From NCBI GenBank assembly GCA_014898415.1, contig RCTD01000005.1:2108001-2172000 (forward strand): 64,000 bases of DNA, written 5' to 3'. A model generated the notes under the pieces. It had not been told where the DNA came from. It ran no database searches and saw only the letters and a program-made list of their open reading frames with translations. The translations under genes were made by a program, and so were the position numbers. Positions 23,117 through 35,471 of this stretch are shown here, piece by piece; position 1 is the first letter of the stretch; each line of letters begins with the position of its first letter. The DNA is from Stromatinia cepivora (taxonomy: Eukaryota; Ascomycota; Leotiomycetes; Helotiales; Sclerotiniaceae).

Positions 23117-24650
23117 TTCGACAGACGATCAAAATTGAGGACACTGTTTGTGTTGGAACCAAAAGAATTTTTTGTACATATTGCTATTTCAATGTTCTAG
23201 GACGGATCCAGTGACACTAGAAAAATGTGCTCAAAAATGATTGCTGTATAACCATGTTAAAGGTGCATCATTGAGGTAAAACTGAGCAAATGATTGAAGG
23301 CAAGTAAAGAAATATCATGGCTAGACGGTTCGAGCAACGCAGACCTTGGCGTTGGAGCACAGTCATAGTTTGAACGGTACTCTAGCACTTGCTAAAGGAC
23401 TGTACATGATACCTAGGAAAGCATAAAATAACTATGCTCGGCGACAACTTGCAGTAATAGTTCCTGAATAAATCATCCATACTAGCAACCGATCTCCAAC
23501 ATCCAGTCTCTCAAGTAATACTTGATACTCACACAAGCATCTGCAAGATTTTCAGCATGCCCACCTCCTTCCCTCACCGGAATCGCAAAGAATCCATCCT
23601 CCAGCTACAAATCTTCATCTCCTCTAATTTTCTTCATCCTCCTCCTTCATCCGTTTTGTCCCTTCCATTCAGTCTTCGCGTTTCCAAAGTCATCCATATA
23701 TCTCTGCATTTCAATCTTCAGCCTCACAATCTCATGCATGCACCCCGCCACGACGAGCAACAGCAGAACTTCGCTATGCCCGTTTCTGCGGGATTCTTGT
23801 CGCCCATTTCACAACTCCTCTGACTCATTGCTCAATATTGTATGCTATTCATCCGCTCACATATTCTTGGCTTGGCTTGGAGCGAGAAGTGCGGTGTGTT
23901 GAAACTACCTACCTACCTACCTAGGGATTGAGATAATTATTAAGACTCGGACTGAGATTTGTAGAATTCTTCCTTCCTGATAACAAAAATGATAAATATA
24001 AAATTTTAGTTCATAATTCTCATCTACTCTGAAGGCAAAGATAGATATACTACTGTGTAGATAGTTAGTATATACTCTATTCCGAATACTTTCAATGTAA
24101 TCTTCAATTAATGAAAGTCGGCCCCCAGCGGAGAGAGGAAAACCCCGCTGAGCCGTTTATCCGGGAACTGTTCCCAAAACTCTATTTCTGATTGGTTCAT
24201 TAGAGATAAGCTTTCTAGGTATGATCACACTTTAGTCACGGGTTATCCCGGATAAGGCACAACTGCATCCAACTTTTCGTATACCTAGTGAGGTAAGCAA
24301 GGCGAAAGGTTGGAAGGCGCAAGAAGTCTTTGGTTTTTAGTAGGATGTGCTTATAATTTCTTTATTGCTGTTGTTATCCTTTCAACTTTCAAGAAGCAAA
24401 GGCTTATCTTATCAACTCTTCTTTGCTCACCAACCTGCTGTTTGTGGTTTTCATCTCGTACTCGTACAAAGTGCTGCGAAGATCATCCTTGCTACTACTT
24501 GCGATCTCTCCGAAAATAGCCCATACAATAGTTCAATAAATAGAAGGTTTTTGATGACGAGTAGTATATCTTAAGCGCCGCTATACAGTATCTATTCCTC
24601 CTCAAGCGACTTGGTTCCTTCCTTACTCAAAAAAACCTCATCAATTAGAG
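23117..24650. other. Intergenic region
   Basis: No convincing gene. Contains a (CTAC)n run near 23910-23930, and a CCAAT-type word (GATTGGTTC) near 24190 on the way to the membrane-protein gene. The 126-codon frame at 23522-23902 is Ser/Pro/His-rich low-complexity translation without motif. Confidence 0.5.
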
Positions 24651-25604
24651 ATGACATCAAGATATCAGAAAAATATCTGCCAATGCAACTACCAGCCTTT
24701 CTCTTCAGCTCCCCTCTTATTGTCGATAATCTTTCCCAACTTCTCCTACGCCCAGATTTCCACGGTTTACGTTACTTCTGATCCTCTTCCATCATACACC
24801 CCTCAAAGCTTCAACGTCAGCCCGCAAGACCCTAACCAGAACCCACCCGATACCAACTCGGACGGGGAAGATACTTCCAGCCATATCTACAACTACTATT
24901 TTGTGATAGTCGCTGTTTTCGTGGTTATGGTCTTCTTCCTCCTTCTATATATAACCCGACGTCAAAAGCGAAGGGCCGAACTCCTACGAAGTAATGGACG
25001 GAGTGCCTTGGCACGCGATGTACAAGCTTTCACAGACTTTAGAACGAGATTTGGACCCAGGAGAGGGGGATCTGGGCTGATGGGAATGACGATGGCAACG
25101 ATGGGTGTACATAGGGAAAGACAAGAGGGGTTGGATGATAGGGGTGAGGCACCTCCTGCTTATGTGGAGGGTGATAAGCCGCCGAGTTTGAGGAGTGAAG
25201 ATGGAATCGCAATGATGATTTCGAATGAAGATCATTGCAATGCCGACGGCGCATCTGGTGCGTCAACTCCGGGGAATAACAGTAATACTGCGGGACACGA
25301 TGCATCGGGTGCGGAACTTTCGCGGCCAACTACCACAACTGCGAGCAATTCGGCGATACGCACATCTATCGAGGGCACATCAACGCCGATTATAAGTACA
25401 GCAGAGTCGAATCAAGATGTGGAATTACGGCCGCTGAGTCGAGGTACATCAACACGTCCACCGCTGGGACCGCCCACATACTCCGAGACTTTTCAGAACG
25501 AACAACCTGATCTTGCAAGGCCAGCTGCCGCTGTGACAGCCCAGGACCGGTTTACTCCCACAAGGAGATTGATGAGTGAAAGTAGAACCTCATCTGAAAT
25601 GTGA
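24651..25604 (+). CDS. Single-pass membrane protein with two PPxY motifs
   Basis: Intronless, 317 residues. A likely signal sequence (about residues 18-36, ending SYA|QIST) precedes a short Ser/Thr/Pro-rich outer segment. One transmembrane helix lies at roughly 82-101 (YYFVIVAVFVVMVFFLLLYI), followed directly by basic RRQKRR. The cytoplasmic tail is low complexity, Ser/Thr-rich, and holds PPAY (in GEAPPAYVEGD) and PPTY (in GPPTYSETF). PPxY motifs are the docking sites for WW domains of Rsp5/Nedd4 ubiquitin ligases, so a role in membrane-protein ubiquitination, or in its own turnover, is an inference. No known domain is recognised and no homologue name is offered. Confidence 0.75.
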   Translation: MTSRYQKNICQCNYQPFSSAPLLLSIIFPNFSYAQISTVYVTSDPLPSYTPQSFNVSPQDPNQNPPDTNSDGEDTSSHIYNYYFVIVAVFVVMVFFLLLYITRRQKRRAELLRSNGRSALARDVQAFTDFRTRFGPRRGGSGLMGMTMATMGVHRERQEGLDDRGEAPPAYVEGDKPPSLRSEDGIAMMISNEDHCNADGASGASTPGNNSNTAGHDASGAELSRPTTTTASNSAIRTSIEGTSTPIISTAESNQDVELRPLSRGTSTRPPLGPPTYSETFQNEQPDLARPAAAVTAQDRFTPTRRLMSESRTSSEM

Positions 25605-27493
25605 AGCGAGAAGCTCGAATACAGCATGATTAGATGAACATATGCGCACGATTTTTGTATTGGATATTTTATATGGAGGGTCATGGAACGGCAGGGTGAT
25701 TAATAAGGATACGGACGGTGTTCAAGATTTTGGACGAGGTTCTGGATATGGATATGCATATGGAATTGGATGCCCGGAGGATATAAGGTTACGGTGTCTC
25801 TAGAAGGCGTTTCTGACGGTAATGAATATTTAGTCATGAAGCATTATTTTGGTATTGGTTCTTGTTATTCTTATTGTTATTGTGTAATTATATCTAAAGC
25901 AGGAAGGAGCATGTATATAAGAATAGAATCATAAAATTTCTTATTCCAATATTACTCAATGAATAGTAAGTAGCTCAATAACTTATAATGAAAAGCACTC
26001 GATACTTGGTGTGAACTTCTTTACACTTCTCTTATAATCTACCTGTTTTTTCCAAACAACTAATACCTCCCTCTAATCTTCCCTTTTCTGGAACCTATAT
26101 CAACCATACCCGGAATTTGAACAAACTGATTCAAAACTGTTAGCGATCAAAAATCCAACATCTAGCACTCAACAAACAAATTTCAATTCAAATCCTGCAA
26201 TCTCAATCTCAATCCCATCTCGCACAGTAAAAAAAAATTATATTCGATATCGACATCATAGATCACTATCGTATAATAAAATCCCGCATAATAAAAATTT
26301 CAATCTCCTCGATTTCGTCATTTTTACATTTTTGCGTACTATGTGGGAAATGGGAAATCTGGGAGTGGAGATGTGTGGAGAACTGTGTGAGGGGAAAAAT
26401 AGAGAGTGGAGAAGAGAGGGGGGGATGAGGTAAATATTGGTTAGGCGATGTATGGGGTAGGGAGTAAGGGAGTATGGAGATGTGAGGGTGGATTTGGTTT
26501 ATGGCTTATATGTAGTGTAGTGTTGTGTAGTATAATATCTAATAATACAGATTACTCTTGGACCATTAGATCTGGTATATATAAAGTAGATTCTTTGGAG
26601 AGATTTATTTATTTGGATTGCTTCAATATCGAAAAGTATCTGAATGGGTCGAATGGTTCGAATATATAAAACTCTATATCTTATCGTTAGATCTACACCG
26701 ATAAACTGATCAAGTAAATTGATTGGACGAATTTTTAAATAGTAAGAATCAATATATTCCCCATATTCGCTGCTATCTTCTACCAGAGAAAAAGTAAGTA
26801 AAAGTAGAAATATCTAGATATATATACCTAAGTAGTAGAAATAAAATAAATAATTACTACTCATTACTAATCATACACTTGAATTGACAAAATACTTTTT
26901 CTAATCATACCAATAAAAAAAAAGAGCAAAAAAGAGTATTTTCGTATAAAAAGTAAGTATAAAGGAGGAAATATATCAGGAAAATCTCAAATGGGAGTTT
27001 TGGATGTAAAGATAGATGGAATGGTAAACGAAACGGTAAAGTGGCGTGATGGATTGTGGTTAGTGGGGGATGAAGATAATTATTGAAGATTCGGAGGGTA
27101 TTGAGAGGGTACTTTTAGTTTTGGGGGAGGGAGGAATGTGTTTATATCTTATTAATTGTTGATAGTGGGGAGATGAATGGAGATAATGTAGGGGATGGGT
27201 GATAATGATGCAGATGATTTAAATATGTGATAGTAGAGTGAATGAATGGAGACGATGGAGAAGATATTGGTGGCATGGAGAAAAAATCCTGAAGGTATGG
27301 TATGCGATCGTTTTATGGCTGGGATTACATGCCTTTAGTTCACTCAAATAGGGATGACGTGTATGTGAAAACTCTGTTACATTCATTGGAGGTCATAAAA
27401 ATTGACTACTCGGAAAGATGTTGTCCATCAAGAGAGTATGTGTTGAATATGGAAACTGTGGCGATGCTAGTAATGCTAGTCATTCTCGGTCTA
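25605..27493. other. Intergenic region, AT-rich with simple-sequence tracts
   Basis: About 1.9 kb with TCAATCTCAATCTC-type runs near 26200 and G-rich/GAT-rich strings at 26340-26520 and 26990-27290. Small open frames have no motif. Nothing functional recognised. Confidence 0.5.
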
Positions 27494-28909
27494 CTAATGG
27501 CCAAAGAATTGACAGAGTCGCATATCTTCATCATTGTTCATATCCCATGTAAGACCTTGTGACTCAATTTCTTCAAACCTTGCCTTTGCCTTTTGTCTCT
27601 CCGTCCTACTAAAGGCGAGATAGCCTTGCCAAAGTACGCTTGGTACGAGAGAACATTCCTTCGCTAAGAGATCTTTGCGTAAAAGGCGGTCCTTCAGTAA
27701 CGACTCAAATCGGTGGCCATGGTAGGTGTGTGTCAATTTGATAAAGTTGTTGCCATCCTCAAAGTCTGTTGGAATGTTGGGCTCGCGACCTTCCATGGGC
27801 GAAAAATACACTTCTTTAAGGGTCAAATCATCTTTAATTGTATCGAAAACTTCGGCCCAGTCTTTGAGATCGCCTTTTAAGATACACCGCCAGATTTGAA
27901 AGGATTTTAGAGTTTTGCTATGTCTCTGGAGGAACTTGGCAAGCGAGGTACTGCTGCCTTTAACACAGGAGAACTCCAGGATTCTCAAATATGGCAGTGT
28001 CAAACCCGGTACGACTTCATCCCAATCCATATACCCGAAGGCAATCTCATTTGCGATGGTGAGATGTTCGAGGTTGGACGTGGCTTGTAGCAATTGCCTC
28101 AATCCGCGGTAACAGTTATAAGAGGGCGAGATCCATACCCCGAGATAAAGATAGCGAATATATCGAGCATCTGGTCCATCTGGAAATATGATACCAGTGC
28201 TAGTTGAGGCACGATGTAGCATATTCAAGTCTATTTGGCCAAGATGAAGATACTCCAGCTTCGTGTCAGCCTTCCCAGCAGCAGAAAAAAATGCTAAAAT
28301 TTCTTCGTGACACTCCCTATCGATAGATTGAAGTTGGTCAAGGAATGTCAAAGGTTCAAGATCACGGGATAAACGCTGGTTTTGTCCCAAAACACATCCT
28401 TCCATGATAAAACTTTTCAGAGAGCTGAACTTTGGAAGCACTTGTGAAAAGACCCATCTACTAAATTCGCTCTTCTTCATCAAATTCTGATCTTCCCAAA
28501 TCTTATTGTAAAGTATAAAAGCACGAGACATTTGAAACAGAAACTGTGACTTCGGGCTGCTATCTAGCTGACTGAGGGGAGTTATGCCATATTCTAACAT
28601 GTCACGATATTCATCCTCGTCTAATGTCTCCAAAAGAAGTGGCTCATACCGTATGGTTATGACATGCTTCGACATCTCGGGATGTTTGGAGATGTTGAGT
28701 AGTTTTTCGAAGCTCTCCCTAGTAAATATAACGTAGATATCCTGAACGAGGCGATCCATTCCAGCTGCGGCGCAAACATTGCTCGTTAATCGAAAATTAG
28801 CTACATCTTTTACCGGGAGATGTTCGCAGATGGCACGAATTATTTCGACAGGTAAAACATCAACAAGTGAAGCTCCAGCTTCGTCGTTCTCGTCCGGATT
28901 TGTACCCAT
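27494..28909 (-). CDS. F-box protein
   Basis: A single exon of 471 residues starting at the ATG at 28909 (CACAATGGGT context); a longer frame upstream lacks an ATG. The F-box is at residues ~15-50: VDVLPVEIIRAICEHLPVKD, VANFRLTSNVC. It would bind Skp1 in an SCF ubiquitin ligase. The remainder has irregular leucine-rich stretches (LKSFIMEGCVLG, LEYLHLGQIDL, LRILEFSCVKG, LKSFQIWRC, LKEVYFSPMEG), which suggest a degenerate LRR-like substrate-recognition part, as in many fungal F-box proteins. The substrate is unknown. The gene stands alone between two long gene-free stretches. Confidence 0.85.
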   Translation of the reverse strand: MGTNPDENDEAGASLVDVLPVEIIRAICEHLPVKDVANFRLTSNVCAAAGMDRLVQDIYVIFTRESFEKLLNISKHPEMSKHVITIRYEPLLLETLDEDEYRDMLEYGITPLSQLDSSPKSQFLFQMSRAFILYNKIWEDQNLMKKSEFSRWVFSQVLPKFSSLKSFIMEGCVLGQNQRLSRDLEPLTFLDQLQSIDRECHEEILAFFSAAGKADTKLEYLHLGQIDLNMLHRASTSTGIIFPDGPDARYIRYLYLGVWISPSYNCYRGLRQLLQATSNLEHLTIANEIAFGYMDWDEVVPGLTLPYLRILEFSCVKGSSTSLAKFLQRHSKTLKSFQIWRCILKGDLKDWAEVFDTIKDDLTLKEVYFSPMEGREPNIPTDFEDGNNFIKLTHTYHGHRFESLLKDRLLRKDLLAKECSLVPSVLWQGYLAFSRTERQKAKARFEEIESQGLTWDMNNDEDMRLCQFFGH

Positions 28910-30618
28910 TGTGACTCCTGTTGAACGGTAAGTAAGGTGTATACGCAAAGGTGGACAAGGGGAATAATACCATCAAATATCATTTCTGATTGTCTGGTTA
29001 TTGATAGAGCATCCATTGCATGAATCGACATTGAGAATTTGCTCAACTAACTTCTTGGAGATTTTTTGAAAATTGAGATGGGAGATGAAGAAAAATATCG
29101 AGTTTGATATGGAAGGCGACAGAGTCTTAACCAGATTGTCTATCTACACTAGGTAAAGCTCAAAATACTTTTCCCAGCTTTGTAGGTTGTAAGAAGATCA
29201 AGCCCTAAATCTTTTGAATGGAGTTGAAGTAGTTTAGGGGAAACGAAGTTGTATAGATGCAAAACTTAAACACAGAACACAATTCACCAAAGGGCTGTAC
29301 TGTAGTACAAAAAGAAATCATGTGGGCGAGGTAAATGATTCACCCATTACTTTACTTGAGTGTTTAAATAACCGTAGATACCCAGTTTCAATATCAAGCG
29401 GGCTTGGATTTTTAAGAGAAGATGAGGATCTCGACTAATAAGCTTCTAGAACACCAGTGAATGCACCCATTCATTCATGGAACCATCCCCAAAACCAAAT
29501 CTTCAAAAGTCACAATTATTCCGACTGCTAATTGATTCGATTCAGATTGTGTGATTTGATTGTTCGAATTATGTTGCATGACCCAATCAAACTTTGAAGT
29601 GAACCAACAGATATCACGACACAGCGTAATATTCAACTTTGAAGCCGTTTCATTAGTTCTGTACAACACCTTAGTCTTGGTATTGCAAGCCTCAGCGGTT
29701 TATATGATGAGGAATGGAAGTATGAATATCAAGCAAAAGTTGGGACCCCAAGATTCCAACCCAGCCCAACGTTGATTAAAAGCATTTTCAACAGCTGGAG
29801 GACATCAACGGAGTTTGTGTGATGTTGAACATCGAATTCTTCTCGTCTCGAGATCACTGGACAATTACTGTCACCGCCTTTCCATAACTGTAATTCTGCC
29901 ATGTGACGGGGGAATACAAGTCATCACTTCTCAGAATGACTCATTCTCACTCTTCTCAGCCACCATAGAGATGTTTCCTTCGGGGTTTCGGCGGAAAAAC
30001 AACGATGACAGCCACCTTATCACACTATATCGCATTTATCTCACACCTTTATACTCAATTGATCAAATATCTATTATAAGCAGGCTCAAAGAAAATAATT
30101 GTTTTGCCGAAAGAGCTGTAAATCGCAGCCTGATAGCTGTAAGCACTTGAGATTTGTCCGAAACGCATATTCGTTCAGCGGCGGATATAATTTCGAAGAT
30201 TCTACTACAAACTGGAGCATCTTTGGTAGGGCTTGGCTTGGGTTGATCTTTCCTTTATAATTCATCGGCGGAGGAATCAGAGAATGTGTAAGCATGTATG
30301 TGCATGCCTCTTACCCTGCATCAAAGGCGCCTCCGTAAAGTCATCTCCGCATGGCAGCCACTGAGAGGGGCCAATGTCTAATACTCGAGTATGAGTGAGT
30401 ATGAGTGAGTATGAGTTACACGGGAAGACTTTGTATCATTTATATAAAGGATCCTGTTGTTGTCATGATGAAAAAGATCAGTTTTCCATATCAGTCATTT
30501 CACTTTTATACCTTTTTGTCTTACCTGAATTCCGGTTACTATTACTTCGCGCTTGATCGTTCTCCTATAGAACATACACGACAATATCAAGATTGCTCTC
30601 CAAAACGAGCGAGCAAAA
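28910..30618. other. Divergent upstream region (F-box gene and MFS gene)
   Basis: No further gene recognised in 1.7 kb. A run of GAGTATGAGT decamer copies lies at about 30385-30418, some 200 bp before the transporter start. Confidence 0.5.
30385..30418 (+). repeat. Short tandem repeat (GAGTATGAGT)n
   Basis: About three and a half copies of GAGTATGAGT in the promoter region of the MFS transporter. Confidence 0.8.
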
Positions 30619-32567
30619 ATGGAAAATTCGAGATCAACAACAATGATGTCTGATACCGAATTGGAAAAGAGTAATGCTCCTTCAATTGATGACTCGACAT
30701 TGAGAAAGAAGAAGAACAGTGTAGTAAATGGGGAAGTAAATAATAATGGACAGGAGGAAGATGGTCTAGAGTATCCAAAGGCCTTTGCAATGGTGATGAT
30801 AGTGGTTGCTTTATCACTCAGTATCTTTTTAGTTTCTTTGGATATGACGATTGTGGTATGTATATTCTCTCGTCCTTCTACCAATAAAGAATCACATTAT
30901 ACCCCGGAATCAAGTACATAACTGACATTAGCACCAGGCTACAGCAATTCCTAAAATCACCGATCAATTCCACGGATTAGACCTCGTCGGCTGGTATGGT
31001 TCCGCATTCTTCCTCACTGTCGGTTCCTTCCAATCAACATGGGGAAAAGCCTACAAATATTTCCCACTAAAGATAACCTTCCTTATGTCCATCTTCATAT
31101 TCGAGCTAGGAAGCTTAATCTGCGGTATGTTCTCCCAAAATCCACATTCCAACACTGAAACTAATTCCAACCTCACAGGCGTTGCCCCAAATAGTACCGC
31201 TCTGATAGTAGGCCGAGCCATTGCTGGACTTGGAGGTGCAGGAATTGCCTCCGGGGCATATACAATCATAGCGTTCGCAGCACGACCCCAACATCGCGCA
31301 GCATATACAGGAATTCTGGGTGCAGCTTATGGAGTAGCATCTGTAGTTGGGCCGCTTCTTGGAGGTGTATTTGCAGATAAATTAACATGGCGTTGGTGTT
31401 TCTATATCAATTTGCCTATTGGTGGTGTTGCAGCGGCTATTATCTTGTTTTGTGAGTACTCGTGATTCTTCTTACTCTATACATACAGCACGAGTACTAA
31501 TATGTTCACTACCTAGTATTTACTACCCCTCCGAATGCAGTACCAGCGCCTGCTACGCTCAAAGAAAAGATTTTACAAATGGACCTCCCCGGAACTTTCA
31601 CAATAATGGCCAGCCTCGTCTGTTTCTTCCTAGCTCTCCAATGGGGTGGCCAAACTAAAGCCTGGAAATCTGCCGATGTTATCGGTACTCTCATCGGCTT
31701 CGTCCTTCTCCTCGTTCTCTTCATCGTAATCCAATATTTTCAAGGTGAACGTGGAATAATCGTCAGCCGTTTATTGAAAGAACGTACTATTTCTATAGGG
31801 ATGGTATATGTATTTTTTCTCGGTGGTGGCTGGTTCATCCTGCTTTACTATCTCCCCTACTACTTTCAAGTCGTTTCTGGAGTTTCGGCTTCTCAATCTG
31901 GAGTGCGAAATTTACCAATGATTATTGGTACTACCATTGCTACCATTCTTTCCGGAGGGTTGATCTCTGCATTTGGTCACTTGTGAGTCTTCATTTTATA
32001 TCAAGTAAATATCAAAAGCAACTAACATATTCTTTCAGCGTCCCCCTCATGATTCTCGGTGCAGTTGGTGCAACAGTAGGATGCGGACTTCTGTATACCC
32101 TTAGCGCAACCTCTACTTCCGCCCAATGGATAGGCTATCAAGCACTCACTGGTCTTTCCACCGGTCTCGCTTTCCAAATCCCCGTCATCTCCTCTCAAGC
32201 CACAGTTTCCCCAGCCGACTTATCATCCGTGACAGCCATGGTACTTTTCCTCCAGACCATCGGCGGCGCATTTTTCATCTCCATAGCCGAAGCAGCGTTT
32301 GCAAATCGTATTCTACATGTTCTTCCTCATTATTCACCTTCTGTATCTCCAGCCCAAGTATTATCAATTGGGGTTAGCGAATTAAGAAATGTGTTTGGCA
32401 AAGAGGGAGACGTGATTCAGGGAATTATCGAAAGTTATTTACAGGGATTAAAAGTTACGTATGCTATGGCGATAACTTGTACAGGAATTGCGGTTTTCGT
32501 GGCTTTGGGGAGTAGTTGGCCTTGGAAGAATTTAAAGGGGAAGACATCAATGGGTGGTGGCGTCTAG
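30619..32567 (+). CDS. MFS transporter, DHA2 (14-TM) drug:H+ antiporter type
   Basis: Five exons (30619-30855, 30938-31124, 31179-31451, 31517-31982, 32039-32567; introns 82, 54, 65 and 56 bp) encode 563 residues. A hydrophilic N-terminal tail of ~55 residues is followed by hydrophobic helices. DHA2 signatures include [46 protein letters not shown], motif C-like [16 protein letters not shown], and [15 protein letters not shown]. It ends in a basic tail (WKNLKGK). Members export toxic compounds or secondary metabolites at the plasma membrane; the substrate here is not predictable. No biosynthetic cluster genes lie beside it. The start ATG has an AAAAATGG context. Confidence 0.93.
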
Positions 32568-33198
32568 ATGATATTGTGAGTACATTGTTAGTGGAGGAAG
32601 TGTTTTACTAGAACGGTTTGTCCTAAAGATAATAGATAAATGGATGATGATGATTAGAAAACATAGAATTGGTCATCAACTGAATGGGTAGTTCTTCTCA
32701 GATGCAAAAACGTAATATTCAACGACTGACAAAATCGCAGAATTTCATCTCTTCCAAAAGCCGTCCGTAAGGGATCCAAATTTCTCCTAGGATGAGCTCA
32801 GAGGCGCCGAAGTATCCGATTACTGATAAGTGTTCCTCCAAATATGGGTTATTACTCAACGGCCTTTGAAATTTTCGAATGAGGCTAGATATTAAGTGCT
32901 CAAAGTAGACTGGTCGAGGTAGTTTAGACCTTAGTTCTCAACTAGTTCTAGCTCTAAGGGTTCTACACCAGACGCTACACTGTCACTAGGTGACTCAGTT
33001 ACATCATTCCCAAACCCCAAACCCCAAACCAAAAATTAAAAATATATAAATACCACATCACAGATCCCATATCACACAAATCTGACATTTTCTTTTCCAC
33101 TTTACATATTCAATCTACATCGAACAATTTACTTCATACATCATCTCAATCAGAATACAAACTCTAGCTACATCGAATAATCTACTTATCTCAGCATA
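32568..33198. other. Intergenic region
   Basis: 631 bp holding the transporter 3' flank and the leader of the next gene, which is A/C-rich with CCCCAAACCCCAAACC near 33010. No gene seen. Confidence 0.55.
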
Positions 33199-33861
33199 AT
33201 GGACCCACCTGGCGTGCCTTCTCAATATTTACTCGCATGGTTGGAGGCGCTCTCCCTTAATCGAAATAATGAACAGGATTCACACCCTGTTATTCCACCT
33301 ACTCCTTATATCGGACCTTTATCAAACGACCGATCCTCCTCAAACAATCAAACAGACCAACCCACAACGACCCCTCCACCTCAATACAGTTCTTCTCTCG
33401 CTTTACCCCACTCCACCTCCTGTTCCTGCCGCACTCACGAAAGTCTACAAACCATCCTCTACCTCGGATTTACCCCCCAAAAAGCCACTCAACTCTGGCA
33501 ATTATGGCAATCCACCAAAGCCCGAAATCAACACATCGTTTCGCAACTCCCCTCCGAATATTCATTCATCACATTTATCTTAACAGGTATTTTCGATCGA
33601 CCCACTAGAAATCGATCGGCTATGGAAGTCATTCATCAATTGGATTCAGATATGATGATATGGGGTATTAGGGAGCAGGAGCGGGAGTTAATGATGGATG
33701 AGGAATTCAGAGAGTTTATTTTGATGGAATATGTGTCGGGTTGGGTGATGAGTATTTTCACGAAGGGCTGTTGGGAAGATGAGAGGTGGATGGTGGATTG
33801 GGGTATAGAGGATAGGACGAGAGCACGGGAATTATGTCGGTTGGCACGAGCGCAAGGATAG
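33199..33861 (+). CDS. Uncharacterised 220-residue protein
   Basis: Intronless frame starting at an ATG in ATAATGGACC, preceded by a CT/CA-rich leader as in expressed fungal genes. The N-terminal ~75 residues are Pro/Ser/Thr/Asn-rich and probably disordered. A compact part follows: ILYLGFTPQKATQLWQLWQ, SFITFILTGIFDRP, then an acidic helical stretch and a Trp-rich end (GCWEDERWMVDWGIEDR). There is no signal peptide, no transmembrane helix and no domain I can name. It resembles lineage-restricted fungal proteins and sits beside a repeat-rich region. That it is a real gene is likely from leader and composition, but not certain. Confidence 0.6.
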   Translation: MDPPGVPSQYLLAWLEALSLNRNNEQDSHPVIPPTPYIGPLSNDRSSSNNQTDQPTTTPPPQYSSSLALPHSTSCSCRTHESLQTILYLGFTPQKATQLWQLWQSTKARNQHIVSQLPSEYSFITFILTGIFDRPTRNRSAMEVIHQLDSDMMIWGIREQERELMMDEEFREFILMEYVSGWVMSIFTKGCWEDERWMVDWGIEDRTRARELCRLARAQG

Positions 33862-34286
33862 GGGTGAGAAGTTTTGAAGGTCACGTGTAGTGTTGGGCTT
33901 AAGAGGATTTGTAGTATGACGTCAATATTCTCATCTCATCTACAATTCCAGAAATTGGAAATTTGTCTTTTGTAAAGTAAAAGTTGGACAGAAGGGCTAG
34001 AAAAAATATAGTAGAGAATAAAAAGCTTAAATTACTCATTAACAGAAACTCAACCCCATCGAATTTTCCGCAAAAAGAAACAGTCATCCCATCTCCTCTT
34101 ACAACAACCTCAAAAGCCGAGCATTTAAATCTTTCCATCGATTCCATAACTTTCAACTTCGAGTTTGATATATAATTTTATCTGAGTGTTTAATATTTAA
34201 ACATCATTTCTATAGCTCTCCTGTATAAAAGAATTAAGTATATTAAATCGTCAAATATTAAATTAAATTGTATCATCTACATGTAC
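33862..34286. other. AT-rich flank of the foldback element
   Basis: Short region falling rapidly in GC content towards the inverted-repeat element. No gene seen. Confidence 0.5.
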
Positions 34287-34645
34287 AAGTCAACCAACTC
34301 TAGTTTCCGGCCACCCCTACTTTCCGACCACCATTTTACATCAAAAACCACGATTTTCACCTATTAATAATTTTTTGAATAATAAACATAATTGATTCAA
34401 ATTTTCAATATAGACTCTTTATATAAATATTGAATCATTCTGAAAATTTTATAATTTTAGGTTTTTTTTTTGATAGAAATATTAAAGATTGAATTTTTGA
34501 TTTTTGATTTATATATGATTTATATACAAATTAAAAAAACATCAAAATCTTGAATAACTTTTCAACAAAAATAATTAAAAATAAACTATTAATTTTTTTT
34601 GGAGAATATTTGAATTATATTTTATAAAATGAATCGAATTATTAT
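34287..34645 (+). repeat. Left inverted-repeat arm of the foldback element
   Basis: Pairs with the reverse complement of 36995-37352. The first ~55 bp and the inner ~150 bp are well conserved; the middle is diverged and AT-rich. Confidence 0.8.
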
Positions 34646-34704
34646 ATATAATAATTTATAGATAATCTTTTATTGATATTTATATTTTATTTCATACAAA
34701 ATTC

Positions 34705-34894
34705 TGTTACGAACCTCAACTACGAAACTAGGGCTAGCCGAAAGCGGGCCGAATTGTACGCTAGTTTGAAGAGTTTTCACTTATATAGAGGGGAATTCTT
34801 CAATACCATTTAGAGAAAGTAATGAAAAATCTTGATTCTAAACCCAAACCTATTGTTATTCGAAATTAATCGATTCTTTGCTATAATTCTTACA
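34705..34894 (+). repeat. 5' LTR of the TRIM-like element
   Basis: 190 bp, TG...CA. It differs from the 3' LTR at seven positions, all C/T or G/A transitions. Confidence 0.9.
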
Positions 34895-34963
34895 ATTTTT
34901 TTCATTCACCCTTAAGAGCAATTCGTCGGTTAATTTTGGGAATAACCTCATTTTTTGATTCAT

Positions 34964-35225
34964 TCGAACCTTCGAAAAACCTTCGAAATTTACCTCCAAA
35001 ATATATACGAATTGGGCCTAGAAATAACCCTTCGAAAACCCTTCGAAATTTACCCTCAAAACATATACAAATTTGGCCTCGAAACGAGCCTTCGAAAACC
35101 CTTCAAAATTCACCTTCGAAATTTACTTTCAAAATATATACGAATTTGACCTCAAAACGAATCTTCGAAAACCCTTCGGAATATTATCGAAAACCTACCA
35201 AAAATACTACGAAAAACCTTCGAAT
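34964..35225 (+). repeat. Tandem array, ~66-69 bp unit, inside the TRIM-like element
   Basis: About four imperfect copies built round CCTTCGAAAACCCTTCGAAA and TACGAATTTGGCCTCGAAAC. In one frame they translate as repeats of the type NPSKTLRNLPSKYIRIGPRN. Confidence 0.8.
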
Positions 35226-35471
35226 CAAGAAAACAAAAAAAAGGAATTGAAAAGATTTATTCGAAAAATATAAATATGATATACGAATCGAACCTTATCC
35301 TATTTTACGAAATTCGAAAGCGAATCCTTAAATCATACAAATTATTCAAATAAAAGAACGAAAAAACGAAAGTATATAGAAAACCTTCGAAACCCTATCA
35401 GAAAACTGAAGAATTTGAATATAAAAGTTATTAGAAAAGTTGAAGATATTGAAGTTGAAGATATTGAAATT

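Noticed and set aside
23522..23902. 126-codon plus-strand frame
   Set aside because: Ser/Pro/Cys-rich translation of pyrimidine-rich DNA with no motif and no splice partner.
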